Below, in pieces: positions 47,002 to 57,899 of a stretch of 64,000 nt of DNA; position 1 is the stretch's first letter, and every line of letters starts with the position of its first letter. The position numbers and the translations under genes are program-made. Under the pieces are notes generated by a model, which worked only from the letters and a program-made list of their open reading frames with translations, was not told where the DNA came from and did no database searches. The DNA is from Rhodosorus marinus (Eukaryota > Rhodophyta > Stylonematophyceae > Stylonematales > Stylonemataceae). The DNA lies in contig JAMWBK010000010.1 of NCBI GenBank assembly GCA_029953675.1, forward strand, positions 682,001 through 746,000, read 5' to 3'.

Positions 47002-49037
47002 ATGTCCGCAGCCATGGGTTGGGGAGGCGTATTCGCTATGGTCGGACTTGGAACGGCCATGTTTGTGCGTTATTACAAACAGAAACTGGCAGAGGCGAGA
47101 AAGAAGGAGCTAGTGGTGACGCGGACTATGAAGACACTAGAGAAACACACCCGTATGCTCGATCCGGGGAAGGCGGATACGTTTTACGGGCTTTTGGCTA
47201 TGGACCAAGCAAAGCTCGAGCAACTTCCGGTGCCGGCGACAGTCAACGTTTATGCCCTGTATGATTACGTCGAAGAGCTCATTATTCCGCCGCAGATAAA
47301 CATGGAGGAGGTGATTGTTACCCTTATGGCAAACTTTGGGTTGAGGAACCTTGCACCTTTGACGGCTTTCTTGCCGGAGAAACTTAAGACACAGTCGTTG
47401 TCCAGCGACAACTCGACTGTTCAATCTTTTATCAAGGTGCTCAGCCCGACTATTTTGTCGGCCATCTCGCAGTCAATTCACACAGTTTCGAAGAGCATGG
47501 AACAGAAATCCTACGGACCTGGGAGCGCTCTGTATCTAACGCGTTATGGGTCTGACCATGGGCAGCCGGGTATCGAGCAGTACATCAAAAATCCGTTCGT
47601 TTTGGATACGGATTTGATCTATCTACTAACAGAACTTGACCTCGACGGAGCGCAAGGGGCCCAGAAGCTGAAAACGCCACAGCCAAACCCGCTTTCGGAT
47701 GCATTTTTCCCAGGCCTGTACTTGGGAATGTCCCCAGGTGTTGAACATCGATATGATCAGAGGGAGATTATCGTAAATCGACTCATATGTCAGATACTCA
47801 ACAGGCTTGCATCAAACGCGTATCCAACCGGTTTGATAGATCCTGAGGACGGTGTACCGGGGCCGTTCGCCGTTCAGATGACGGAACAGTCTCCAAAGCT
47901 GCTCAGTCCAGAGGCGCTCTTGGCCGCCCTTGTTGAATCGGGACACAGTGTCAGCGGTGGAATCTTCACGAACATCACTGCCTTTGGTATAAACCTGTCT
48001 ACTAAGAAGGCGGATGGTACCTGGGCGGATGTACCCGTGGCAATTCCAATACGCACGGGAGTGAGAACTCTTAACGACGATTTGCGGGTTGAGACGACTG
48101 AGATATCAAATTTGATACCCCACTCGGCTTTCTTTGTGGATTGCACTGGGCCGCTGCTAGACTTCAGATCCGAGTTCTTCCAAGGCATTGATGGTTTCAC
48201 GGGTAAATCTTGCTGCAAAACGGGTTCTTCTCATGTCCAGCATTTCATGCTCACCACCCTCACCCTCTTCCGATGTGCAGGTTGGAACGCACCACCGTTC
48301 GTGTTGAAGTACTATCAGAACCATCCCGAGATAAACGTACGGTGGACAAGTTTCTTGGTATTCTTCGTTGTCTTTGTTTGTTAACCATGCTCGTGCCATC
48401 TTGATCACTTTCGTAGGCTCTACATGGGATATGGAGCTTTGAGGACATGATCTCAGGGGTAAAACATGCGTCGCACATCATGAACATTTACAATTATATT
48501 GCTACCAAATGGAATCTGCCAGTTGGAGGTTATGGATATTCCGGAGTGTGCCTTGACAGTGTGGCATTGGTGCAGCACAGCGTGAAAGGGGAGACAACCG
48601 TTTTTCCGATAATGATTGGTGGTGGAGTAAAGGTCGAGATTGCCCAGGTATGAAATCCCGGTTCATAAATTGATAGCGAACAGCCCGAGGGAATCGGGGC
48701 CAAAAAGCGATACCCAGTGAAGCTGAATGCATGCTATCATAATTCTTTATCACAGGCCATTCAGGACTTCTTCGACCACGTATCTGCCGCCGGACAGAAC
48801 GAGTACAAGTCCATCATGCGCCGGATCGTTAGCTCGCTAAGGCAGCTGCCTTGTGACGTCCTAGTCGAACCCCACGAACTGGAGGATGCCTGCATCAGGA
48901 TGATGAAGACAATTCCAGAGAAGAGTCCCTTCAAGGTCTGCGTCGACGCACGGAACATGGCACAGCGCGTCCTGGATACCGTGAAGCTCCACCGCACCAA
49001 GCTCACTGTTCAGAACCAAGTTTTTATACCAAATTGA
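47002..49037 (+). CDS. Unrecognised membrane-anchored protein, 596 aa
   Basis: Exons 47002-48202, 48281-48357, 48417-48647, 48756-49037; phases agree. I do not recognise the family. Residues about 5-22 (GWGGVFAMVGLGTAMFVRYY) form a single N-terminal membrane anchor followed by a basic KQKLAEARKKE segment. The rest looks like a soluble globular protein, with motifs such as YGPGSALYLTRYGSDHGQPG, TGLIDPEDGVPGPFAVQ, GWNAPPFVLKYYQNHPEINV, RWTSFLALHG and NLPVGGYGYSGVCLDSVALV. An ATG further upstream in the same frame (46801) would add 67 residues that look non-conserved. The second intron uses TTG|GTATTC, a weak donor. It could be an organelle outer-membrane or ER-tethered enzyme, but no catalytic signature is evident. 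Confidence 0.7.
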
Positions 49038-49387
49038 CATCACAGAACGACCTCGATGATTGGTTATTAGGCCAAAGTTGACTAATAAACGCTTTTTCTT
49101 CCTTAGTATTATATTGCTATCCTGAAAAATGAATATTTTAAGATCAATTTCTAAAACTAAAACTAAATATTATAATTTTGATTGATTTTCACCGTCCGTG
49201 TGCATCGATATCATCGTGTTTCAATGGCGATGGTGAGGTGGGGAGATTTGGGTGCTAATCGTTTGGTTCCCTGTTGATGAGAGACTTGTGTCTGTTATTT
49301 GAGTATTATCTGTATTCATTGAAACCGTTGATTCATTGTCAGAACTGAGCTCCACTCCTTTTTGTAACGAATGAGAACGGTTTTGCA
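49038..49387. other. Intergenic between two plus-strand genes
   Basis: AT-rich; contains a candidate polyadenylation signal at 49084 and presumably the promoter of the LYAR-like gene. Nothing else seen. Confidence 0.4.
49084..49089 (+). promoter_or_regulatory. Candidate polyadenylation signal AATAAA
   Basis: AATAAA lies 47 nt after the stop of the membrane-anchored protein gene, a normal distance for a 3'-end signal. Confidence 0.45.
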
Positions 49388-50259
49388 ATGGTGAGTTTCA
49401 GCTGCGATAAGTGTCAGGATGTGGTTAAGAAAGCAAAGGTAGAGAATCACATATGGCAGTGCCGAGCCCCATCTGTGTCCTGCGTGGACTGTGGGAGGAA
49501 TTTTGACGGCAAGAATGTGAAGGGTCACTCTTCGTGTATAACGGAGAGGGAAAAGTATGAAGACGGCGTTGGGAAGCCCGGTGGGGGTGCGTCGGCGGCT
49601 CAGAGGAGCAGCGATGCGGTTTGCCAAGTGTGCAATTTGCAGCTGAATGGAGCCGTCATGGCAGTACAGCATTATCAAAGCAAGAAGCATAGGGGAGCAG
49701 AGAGAAGGCAAAAGAAAGGTAACTTCGCGTATAAAGCTTGCATCGTTCCTGGGTAAAATCTTATTGACCATGGATCGTCGCTGTCGATTCCTTGTAATCA
49801 ACAGAAAACCCAGCCAATTCTAGTGGAGGAACCAAACCAAGAGAGAAGCAAACTAACCTCGGGGACAAGGTAAACGGACAAACCGAAGCGGCGACGGACG
49901 AGGGCCGAAGAAGCCAGGGGGCCAAGCCTGATAGTGGCGCAAAAGCTACAGCGGAGGCAGTACCAAATTCCTCCGATGCTGAAGACGAGAAGCTTCCAAC
50001 CTCATCCAACAGCAAACAATCCACAGCTACAACCAAAAAGAAGACCAAGAAGCTCCTCCCCGTAGTCAAGAGAATCATTCGCAAGCAATCCACACCGAGG
50101 ATGAAACTCGAAGCCCTTTCGGCCGAAGTTCACCGCGTCCTCAAACACAGAGGGGTGCCCGTCGAAGCTGATGACCTACCGAAGCGAATCAAGAAGCTAA
50201 CAAAATCACGTCCAAAGGTCCTCAAACTGGAAAAAGATGACGTCGTTCTCTCCACTTGA
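49388..50259 (+). CDS. LYAR: LYAR-like zinc-finger protein
   Basis: Exons 49388-49718 and 49805-50259, 261 aa. The N-terminus MVSFSCDKCQDVVKKAKVEN onward, with H, C and a second CVDCGRNFDGKNVKGH..C unit, is the LYAR-type C2HC finger pair starting at residue 1, as in the family. CITEREKYEDG follows. A U1-like C2H2 finger, CQVCNLQLNGAVMAVQHYQS with KKH, lies at about 77-98. The rest is Lys/Ser/Thr-rich, ending with a basic helix (LLPVVKRIIRKQSTPRMKLE). LYAR homologues are nucleolar and support pre-rRNA processing and ribosome assembly. The C-terminal tail is divergent in this family and cannot be used as evidence. Confidence 0.85.
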
Positions 50260-50620
50260 GAGGGAAGGCAAAGACAAAGACTAACTGCGTTTGTCCCAGT
50301 TCTTAAAAATCAGTGGTGTATGTACTAAGTAATACTATTGAAATATGAAATAAAATATCGTCCATTTCAACATTGTCCCGCGGACAGTGTCCCAAGCGGT
50401 TGGTTCCAGAGGTTGATCAGAGGGATGATTGAATTTTGAGAGTATTTAGATGGAATTTGGTTGAGCTCAAAGAGTGCAAGCAGAAGTGACTTTTTGACCT
50501 GGTTTGTGAGTTGTCATAATGACGGATTAAGTGGGGGGGTTAAGGGGGAGATGTTGTTGAAGTTGGATGGCATTAGTAATTTAGCAGAGTTGTATAGGAG
50601 ACATAATCGTCAAATACATA
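50260..50620. other. Intergenic between two plus-strand genes
   Basis: Holds a candidate polyadenylation signal (50349) and the upstream region of the hemerythrin-like gene. A short frame from about 50551 overlaps that gene's start in another frame; I treat it as non-coding. Confidence 0.4.
50349..50354 (+). promoter_or_regulatory. Candidate polyadenylation signal AATAAA
   Basis: Occurs 90 nt downstream of the LYAR-like stop codon in an A/T-rich context. Confidence 0.4.
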
Positions 50621-51742
50621 ATGGAAAGGCTTCCGCACATGATTCGTGGGAAGGAGTTGTTCAAAGACTGTCAACCTGGTGAGGAAGGGCTGAAGTTCTC
50701 TGAGGGCGAGACGATTCTGAGGGAGCGATCGGGTGTTTTCTCGGAGTATGGGAAGAACTGGGCTCTGGATATATTCTGTATTACACACAATGCTGTGAGG
50801 GCGGAGTTTCAAGATCTCTTCGCCATCGTGACGTCGATGGCGCATCGAAAAGAATCGGTTAGCGTCAAGGATATTGAAGAGGTCTTCAACTGGTGGCCCG
50901 TGTTTGCTCAGTTTCTTGTCGAAGTTCTGGAAATGGAGAATACGGTATGATAACGCTCTAATACTCTATCTTAGTTGGGGAAGAAGGTGTTCAAGATTTG
51001 TCTTGCTGATCCTCTTCAAAAAAATCAGATTTTATTTCCTAGGTGGGAGGAAACCATACCTTTGGCCGGTCCAGTGTCTTCTCTGAAACGGGAAGATCTA
51101 AGGAATCGAACTAAACTGGCGCTTGAATCAGTTTCAATTAAGAAGAATACATTCAAGCAAGAACACCCGAGCGAGATATTCGGGCAACTGGTCAAGTTCA
51201 CGGAATCCACTGTTCGGGAGATCGAATCGTTGTTCATGATAGCAGAAGTAGAGACGGTAGCTTTTTTGTTGAAGCAGCCAAAGTTTGAGCGGACCGGTGA
51301 AGGTCTGTTCGAGTTTTTCGCGGCGTACATGCACAGCTTGGTTAACCCCAACGAGTTTGCGACCTTATGGATGCGTGGATTCAGGTCCACTGAACCACGG
51401 AACGAGTTTCGCGAGGTCTTTCAGAAACTGAAGAAGAAAAAGAGATTCGGAAACAGCAAACGTATAGTCGAAGAGTTAGAGGTGACTGAAAGCAGGATTC
51501 AGAAATCCCACTACCAAGTTGTGAGAGAGTTTTGGCGAAATTGGAGAGAGGCTGAGGTGTTCCTAAGTCTCAGCGACGACTGCATCGAGCTTCCTGCATC
51601 GCCAAAAGAACCCAAGGTCGCTGAAGTGCTGAATGTGGAAGAGGAGGTTAATCCAGAGCCGATAGAGGAGTACAAGCCCCAGTTTACTGGATCCAAGTTC
51701 CTCTCGCATAGAAACAAGTTTGAAAATGCCGGGAAGGACTGA
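50621..51742 (+). CDS. Hemerythrin-like (HHE) helical-bundle protein
   Basis: Exons 50621-50944 and 51029-51742, 345 aa. Splicing GTATGA...CAG joins VEVLEMENT to ILFPRWEETIPL, restoring the usual 'E-x-x-LFP' helix of HHE proteins. Helix 1 is WALDIFCITHNAVRAEFQDL and keeps the leading His. The second helix (WWPVFAQFLVEVLEMENT) lacks the His normally found at the start, and later helices (QLVKFTESTVREIESL; FFAAYMHSLVNPNEFATLW) have only scattered His. The diiron site is therefore incomplete, and metal or oxygen binding is doubtful. The C-terminal third is charged and non-conserved. Alternative first exons are possible because the start ATG is only weakly supported. Confidence 0.6.
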
Positions 51743-51953
51743 TCCGAACCAGAGAGCGAGGGCGAATTACTTCTCAAACTGGAGTTCAAAATGATGCCGA
51801 TTATGTACATGAACGAAAAAAAATTTGCCGCACAAAACGGGCTAGACAATCGCCGGCTGGAGGTGTCAATCCCAGGACGACGTTAACCTCATACGAAGAG
51901 AATCATTGAATCCAAAACGGAATGGTTTGTGCACTTGCGATGCTGGAGCTTTG

Positions 51954-51959
51954 AATAAA
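51954..51959 (+). promoter_or_regulatory. Candidate polyadenylation signal AATAAA
   Basis: About 210 nt after the stop of the hemerythrin-like gene, just before the convergent RpiA-like gene ends. Confidence 0.3.
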
Positions 51960-52006
51960 GTCGGCGACAAGATGAGGTCCTGAAGGGCTCCGTTCGTCCG
52001 GCTACG

Positions 52007-53507
52007 TCAGCTCTCGGGATTGGGATCTCGTCTGAAGGTATTCGAATAAGCAATTGTCATATCTTCCTGCCCGGATGCCAAGACTTCGGTTGCGAGTCTC
52101 TGAATTTCATCAACAAAGTTAAGTTCTCGTGATCGTAAGCCTTCAGAGTGAACTCTCAATGTTGCCTTCTTGTCGACGAGCTCGACGTCCACGTCGATAT
52201 CCTGTAAAGCAGCCGAATTGCAAAAAAGAGCCAGAGGCCAAGGTGAGATAGTGTCTTTTCGCGCACCTCGGAAATAGTCGAAATCTTAAAGAACACGCTC
52301 TACCATTATCGTCGCCATCCTCAGCAGCCTCTGCACAAAGTGGCTCGCCGACTGCCTTGTCTTCATGTAGTAATCATTTTCCAGGACGGTACTGTCCACT
52401 AGCTATGCACGTGGAGGCAAGAGAGGAGCTGGAATCAGTCAAACATCCTGTTGTGCGTCCAGTAAGGCGGCAACTGCGTCCATAGGTGACGACGAGATCA
52501 GGTTTTAGCTCACCTTCCAGTCTCCTCGATTCGCGAGTCTTTCTAGAATCTGATCGTTTGACAGTTTCACTTCCTCAACTTTGTGCATGTAGACGGTCGG
52601 GTATCGCTCGAGAATAACATCGTCTGCACCGATGACTCCTTTGTGTGCTTTTCCAGTGAAGAGGTCATGCGCCATGACACCATCAACAGAAGAAATCTGA
52701 ACGCGCAGCTCGGAAGCCGCAAGTCTCAGCAACGGAAAAATTCCAGATCTAATGGCTCAAAGAAAAAGCAGTCCTGGTGCATCCTAATTCGGTTGATGCG
52801 CGCCTTACCTGTTCAGAAACAATGAACGGGCTGTGCATAGGTTTGTTAGGACTCATCACGAACTCAGCGATGCGATTGCCGTCCAAAGTTCTTATAGGAA
52901 CAGAGTCCTTTGTCCGAAAGGAAACCACGGGGGAGAGGCTTCTAATCGCTGGTAGCTGCATTAACCTCCGGAGCGTGTGTTTCGCTCCCATGTCCGATAT
53001 CTCAAAACATATTTTAGACCCGATCCTGGCCCTTTCGTCCGTCTCGTTGGCGACAATGATCAGGGACTTTGAGCGAGTGGCAACAAGACGCGGTCTTAGG
53101 ATAGATGCTCCGGTGCTCTGCGCGACGAAATTGAGCTCGTCGTCAAACTCAGCCGCATGGATGATGCTCAAATCCAGGTCGGCAAAGCTCTCCGGGCCAA
53201 CTTGCGGCAGCTCAAGCTCGGCGGCGCGATTGTTCATCCGCTTCGACGGCAGAGCGAGCGTCACGTCGACCAACTTGCCAGTTCCAATCAGACGATACAG
53301 CTTATCCATAGCCATCGCACCTATAGAGGGCGACGCGATGCCAATTTTCATCCCACTTTCGACATGATCCTCGATTGCAGATTCCACAGCATCCACAAGG
53401 TCATCACGATCTGCAGCTTTTCGCCGCACCCGCGAACATCGACGGTCTCTGCGGCAGTCAAGCAGGCCACAAAGCAGAGTAGTCGGTGACAGAATAAACC
53501 CAGTCAT
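52007..53507 (-). CDS. RpiA-like / pterin-dehydratase-like fusion (probable pseudoenzyme)
   Basis: Exons 52809-53507, 52514-52748, 52304-52402, 52007-52201; about 408 aa. Residues ~40-285 follow ribose-5-phosphate isomerase A: SGMKIGIASPSIGAMAMDKL (phosphate loop), DLDLSIIHAAEFDDELNF where active enzymes have DGADE, STGASILRPRLV where they have KGGGGA and EKI, and SSVDGVMAHDLFTGKAHKGV near the end. Residues ~290-390 follow pterin-4a-carbinolamine dehydratase: VKLSNDQILERLANRGDWKL, ASHFVQRLLRMATIMDIDVD with no HHP, and KKATLRVHSEGLRSRELNF. The N-terminus (MTGFILSPTTLLCGLLDCRR) could be a targeting peptide. Exon 2 is one base too long: removing one A from the plus-strand A5 run at 52736-52740 restores a single frame, so a sequencing indel or a real frameshift is present. 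Confidence 0.65.
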
Positions 53508-54418
53508 TCTTTTTTCCAGATCACTCCACAGCCCCTACATGCCGAAAAAAGCCAAGAAAAGGTACCATCCTCACCATGCTAAGAGTGCCCAGCCCAGCTG
53601 ATGACATTTCGCCGACGAACTTTCGTGGAGGATTGATTTGCGGCGCGTTTCAAACATTGATGCTACGAGAGCAACTGTCTGGACATTCACATCTAGGACT
53701 CGTAAAGGACAGCAATTGAATGCCAGGTTGATGGTGGCTACAGCTGACCTGAATTGTGCAGCGGGTACGAACTAGAATGGATGAAGGGTGGCTTCAATAC
53801 GAATTGGGTGTATTGCGTAGATGTGAATGAGCCGCTAATGATCTGATCTCTTTCGACGTCGAGGTTTTGTACCAAATAATTCCAGCAGCTTTCTGAGCTA
53901 GGCAAGAAAGTTGTTGCCTTTTGCAGGACTGCTCAATTTTGTGGTCTTTAACACAAAAGTGAGCAGTCCTGCGCGCTCTATTCCACGTGTAAATAGTTTC
54001 GGTGATTGCCAAGCGGAGAGATGAACCCATCCTCAAGCTTAGATTCGATTCCTCTTGTAGCTCCGCATTTTACAATATTCCAGTTCTTGGAGCAGTTTCA
54101 AACAACAATAATACATACTCGCACGCTATGCAGCCTGCAAACGTGTTCCACTTCGATTGAGTACATCGGAAGGGTTGACGGTGCCTAGATACAGTTTCGA
54201 GCCGATAAAACGAACAGAGTACTGCGACCCGTCCATCACGTTTTCGCCACACGCGACCTAGCCATGTTCCTTCGAAGAAGACCCTGCTCGAGGTGGCGCA
54301 TAGAGCTTGAGACCAGTATGGTTCAAAGGTGCTATTTGCTTCTTTGGCGAGGAGGGGTGCACAATGGAGTACCCGTCTTGCTGGAAGCATGACAAGGAGT
54401 TGCAACACAAAGTTTCTT
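53508..54418. other. Intergenic with strong hairpin
   Basis: Lies between two minus-strand genes: the 3' side of TFIIB and the 5' side of the RpiA-like gene. Apart from the hairpin at 53923-53972, nothing is recognised; short open frames are present but unsupported. Confidence 0.45.
53923..53972. repeat. 21-bp inverted repeat, 8-nt loop
   Basis: Arms 53923-53943 (GCAGGACTGCTCAATTTTGTG) and 53952-53972 pair at 20 of 21 positions around an 8-nt loop. This is a stable hairpin on either strand. Confidence 0.95.
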
Positions 54419-55818
54419 CTAGCTTTCAGTTTGAGGGACGGGCAGATCCTTAAAACGCTCGCTGTTCTCGTAGCCATTCGGTAGAATTCCCTTCAGGTGC
54501 GGGTAGATCTTGTTGTAAGCAGCGCGAATTGTGACTTCTGCTACGAGGGCGGCGTCCGATACCTGCTTCGCTGTTTTCCGCTCATCCTGCGGCCCAAGCT
54601 GACAGATAATAAAGATACAGGCAGCCGCAATGGATACAAGCGTACGACCGTACACCCCATTTAGGTCTCGAGCTTTGTTTGCAAGCTCAGTTGCCGCGTT
54701 CACAACCTTTCTTGGCAAACCTAGAGCACTGCAGCATCGAAGCACCCCATCCTCCATAGATGTATCCGTTCTCGCCGAGGTCGCAATCGTGGACTTCACG
54801 CGCTTGTCAATTAACTTGACAACACGCCCGAGGTCACGTTTCGGCACCTGTGGAGAAAAAAAAGTATCCCGAAGCGAAGCTCAGCAGTGCTCTTGCAAAA
54901 CCGTTTCCGTCAAAAGCAACGGAAAAATTCGACGAGCACATACCCCAGTCATCAGACTTATTTCAATGAACGTTCTGGTCATGTTCTCCCCCCGCAGCGA
55001 CAGTAACAGCACACCAGCAACTATTTGCTTGGTTTCTTCCTCTCGCAGAGATCTCACTCTTGTCCCATCCTCCCTCAAGGTCAGCACATCATAGTACTGT
55101 TTAAACATCTCGTTACAGCGTTCCTGCACTTTGTGCGGGATCGAGTTGCGTTCGCATAGCTTGCTTATCTCCGCGAACACGTCCAAAAGGTAACGATCAG
55201 AAGCAGATATTGTGTGCATGTTTTGGGCTCGATTCAGAGACGACCCTATCCCCCGTCCGCCCTCCATAGAAATCGATGTATTAGCCCCAGATTCCAGTAA
55301 CGGGTTCGCAGGGCCTGGTCAGTATACGAAAGAGAGACCTTGATTAGCTTCCATAGTTCACACATCCTATGCCAAAACAAGAAGGCAACAAAGTCGTGAA
55401 GTCGAAAACAAATCTGCTTGTGCGATACGCTTTCTATCAAAGCTTCTTGTGAACAGACAAAATATAGATGTCATCGACCGCCTTTCAAGTGCGTTTATCA
55501 AGTACGTACCACTAGCACGATTTGGATCTGCTCCGGGCTCATCGTTTGTAAAAGTTCTCCATTCACACCCGAGATCAACCAGTTTTTCTTGAATAACAAG
55601 ACCGCAGCTACGGCAAACGTTCTGACCTTCCTTCCAATCTGTTCGTACAGAAGATACTCGCCTTAAGCACCAGTGTAAATCCATCACTGAAAAGTTGTCA
55701 GACTTGAGCGCTTACCTTCGACAATATCCGGGCTTCCACACTCAGGACATTCCTCGGGAGTGTCTCGCTCCAGCTCTGGAGCGAGCGAAGGTAGCACACT
55801 CGAGTTGATTTTTGCCAT
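54419..55818 (-). CDS. TFIIB: Transcription initiation factor IIB
   Basis: Exons 55716-55818, 55510-55638, 54944-55314, 54419-54847; 343 aa with matching phases. The zinc ribbon uses Cys24/Cys27 (CPECGSPD) and Cys43/Cys46 (CRSCGLV). A B-reader/linker region follows (CEWRTFTNDEPGADPNRASG, then PANPLLESG). The first cyclin-like repeat runs SASDRYLLDVFAEISKLCER through EISLMTGVPKRDLGRVVKLI; the second runs MEDGVLRCCSALGLPRKVVN through EVTIRAAYNKIYPHL. TFIIB bridges TBP at the promoter and RNA polymerase II. The two repeats and ribbon cover the standard length, so the gene looks intact. BRF-type Pol III factors are excluded by the absence of their C-terminal extension. Confidence 0.93.
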
Positions 55819-56516
55819 TTGTTCTCAAGGTTACCGACTGCTAAAGGAAAAAAATCCTCCCTCAAAAGGCCTACAGAGAGCTTCTCGATACGGCAAAAAC
55901 GAAACAAAAATTTCCGCCAAAATGAACGCGAAAAACCCAATAACAGTCACCAAACTCACTGCCTTTTTCAAAAGCATCCTTCAAAGTGTGGTTTCCTCCT
56001 TTTTTGTCAGGTGCAGTGAACCATGAGCAACACCACTGCAACCTACAACTCTCTCACCTTCCGCAACGAAACTCATCCCTCCAAGTGACTCCAGAAAGTT
56101 CCAAAAAACAAATAGCAAAACCCGCATTTTCAGCGGTGATTTTGCTCTCCAGAAATATCCAAGTATTTCCGAATATGTTTCTTGGCCAAATAAACATGGC
56201 GAATGGTACACTGAGTGACGTAAAGATCTCTTGTTGAAGCTTTTGTAGGTGCTGCAGAGGGGGGTGTTAGATATTGGGAATCAGATCTGGAAGACACTCT
56301 GCCCCAATCTGAATGACCTAGTAGTGACAAATCTCACTGACTAGTGAAGAGCCCCTGCGAAATCGCTTCGACCTTACTAGCCGAACCATCGATTTTTAAC
56401 TTGACCCTTTCTGGTGTTTTGGAGAGCTTTTGGCCTCCCTTCGCCGAGCAGGAGGGCTTCTACTCAATGGTCGTCCAGAAGAGGCGGGAACCTATTTCAA
56501 TGTTTTTTTGTGGCTG
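55819..56516. other. Intergenic between two minus-strand genes
   Basis: 5' side of TFIIB and 3' side of the GT25-like gene. Several short frames on both strands, none recognisable. Confidence 0.4.
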
Positions 56517-57899
56517 CTAATTTCCCCCAAAATTCTTCTGGTGGTTGGAGAATTTCTTCTCCTGGAATCTTCTCCACCTACACTCATCGGCGTCCTTGTC
56601 GTCGAGCAGGACTTCCACATTCTCCGGGCAAAATTCCCTGCGCTGATCGTTTCCGCACGCGCTGAGAGCAACAAACTCATCTCGATATTCCCTTTGAAAC
56701 TGAAACAGCTGAAGGTCTATGGGCACTTTGTACTCGGTCAGGTGATCGTACAACCATCTCGCTCCGTGAAGGGAAACAGCGTATGCACCAGCTCCATAAC
56801 TGGGCTTCGCTCTTACAATAGGATGGTGGAAACTACGGAAACATGCGATCTTATCCTATTAGAATCCTCACAGGTGTGGATTTTGAGCTCTGATGTCCAC
56901 GAAATCAATCCGCTTACCTTGGATTCGAGGTCCATTTACCCTCAGGTCCTTCCCATGGTGTTTCATTGTTGGAGCCGGCTTCACTGTCCACGATCATTCT
57001 ACGGAAGTAGATCATATGCCAGGTAAGCGAGCCCCCCACGCTTTCCTGATCAATGCGAGCGAAAAGCTCCGGAAGAACCTCCGCAAGTTTTTCGCTGATG
57101 AACAGAGTGTCGTCTATGATTAGGACCCTTTGAAGACCAAGATCAACCATCCGTTCCCAAACCGATCGGTGGCTGAGGGCGTAGGACACATCCCGGCGCA
57201 AAGTGACCTGTTCACAAGAATCGTTTTCACATGTGAGCAGCTACTCTCTTGAGCTAGATGTGAGGAGTCTAGCCCATGCATTACCCTTTCCCTATGACTC
57301 AGGTCGTTCAGGCTCTTATCAAGTCGAATCGGAATCGGTGGAGACTCCAGAGAAAACTCGTTGTTGTAATTGTTGATTGTTTGGAATCTCAGACCCTGCT
57401 GTTCCGCCTTCTTTTTAAATACGTCCAACTGGTGCGGACATTTTGGGCTCGTGAGAACGAACATTTCGTCGAAAGCCCTGTAGCGATGTGCAGATTCACT
57501 CGAAAGAGGGTCCCGGAATGTTCCGGGTCTGACTCCTACATATCCTGCCGGGAATGACGTGGGTCGCTTGTCCTTCCAACCAGTTGACCATTTCAAACCC
57601 TCCCTACTCTGTACTTCAGCAACGATAGTGAACGGATAGGGGAGACTTTCTACATATTCACTTCCAAATTTTCTGTGTCCCAAGCCCAACGCAAAACTCG
57701 AGATGAAGATGATAAACAAAAGCAGCGTACACCACACTGTAATTCGAATCGCCTTCGACTTGCGAACATGATCATCGGCGTCTATCCTGCCAAACCTATG
57801 TCCAGTTGACGCCGCCCCTCCTCTCACCCTCCTACCAAGCTCCAGATCAACTCGATGAGTAGCATGCCCAATGCGAAGAGATTTCCATACTCTTTTCAT
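56517..57899 (-). CDS. GT25-like glycosyltransferase, type II membrane protein
   Basis: Exons 57285-57899, 56918-57207, 56517-56811; 399 aa, phases consistent. A basic N-terminal tail precedes one membrane anchor (IRITVWCTLLLFIIFISSFA). The lumenal part has the glycosyltransferase family 25 order: EMFVLTSPKCPHQLDVFKKK, then LRRDVSYALSHRSVWERMVD, GLQRVLIIDDTLFISEKLAE in the position of the family's EDD motif, WHMIYFRRM, and YGAGAYAVSLHGARWLYDHL with VPIDLQLF. GT25 includes bacterial LPS galactosyltransferases and animal collagen galactosyltransferases. Here IDD replaces the usual EDD; an acidic pair remains. The last ~45 residues are charged and not conserved, and a further 3' exon cannot be excluded. 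The exon 3 acceptor is a less common AAG. Confidence 0.75.
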
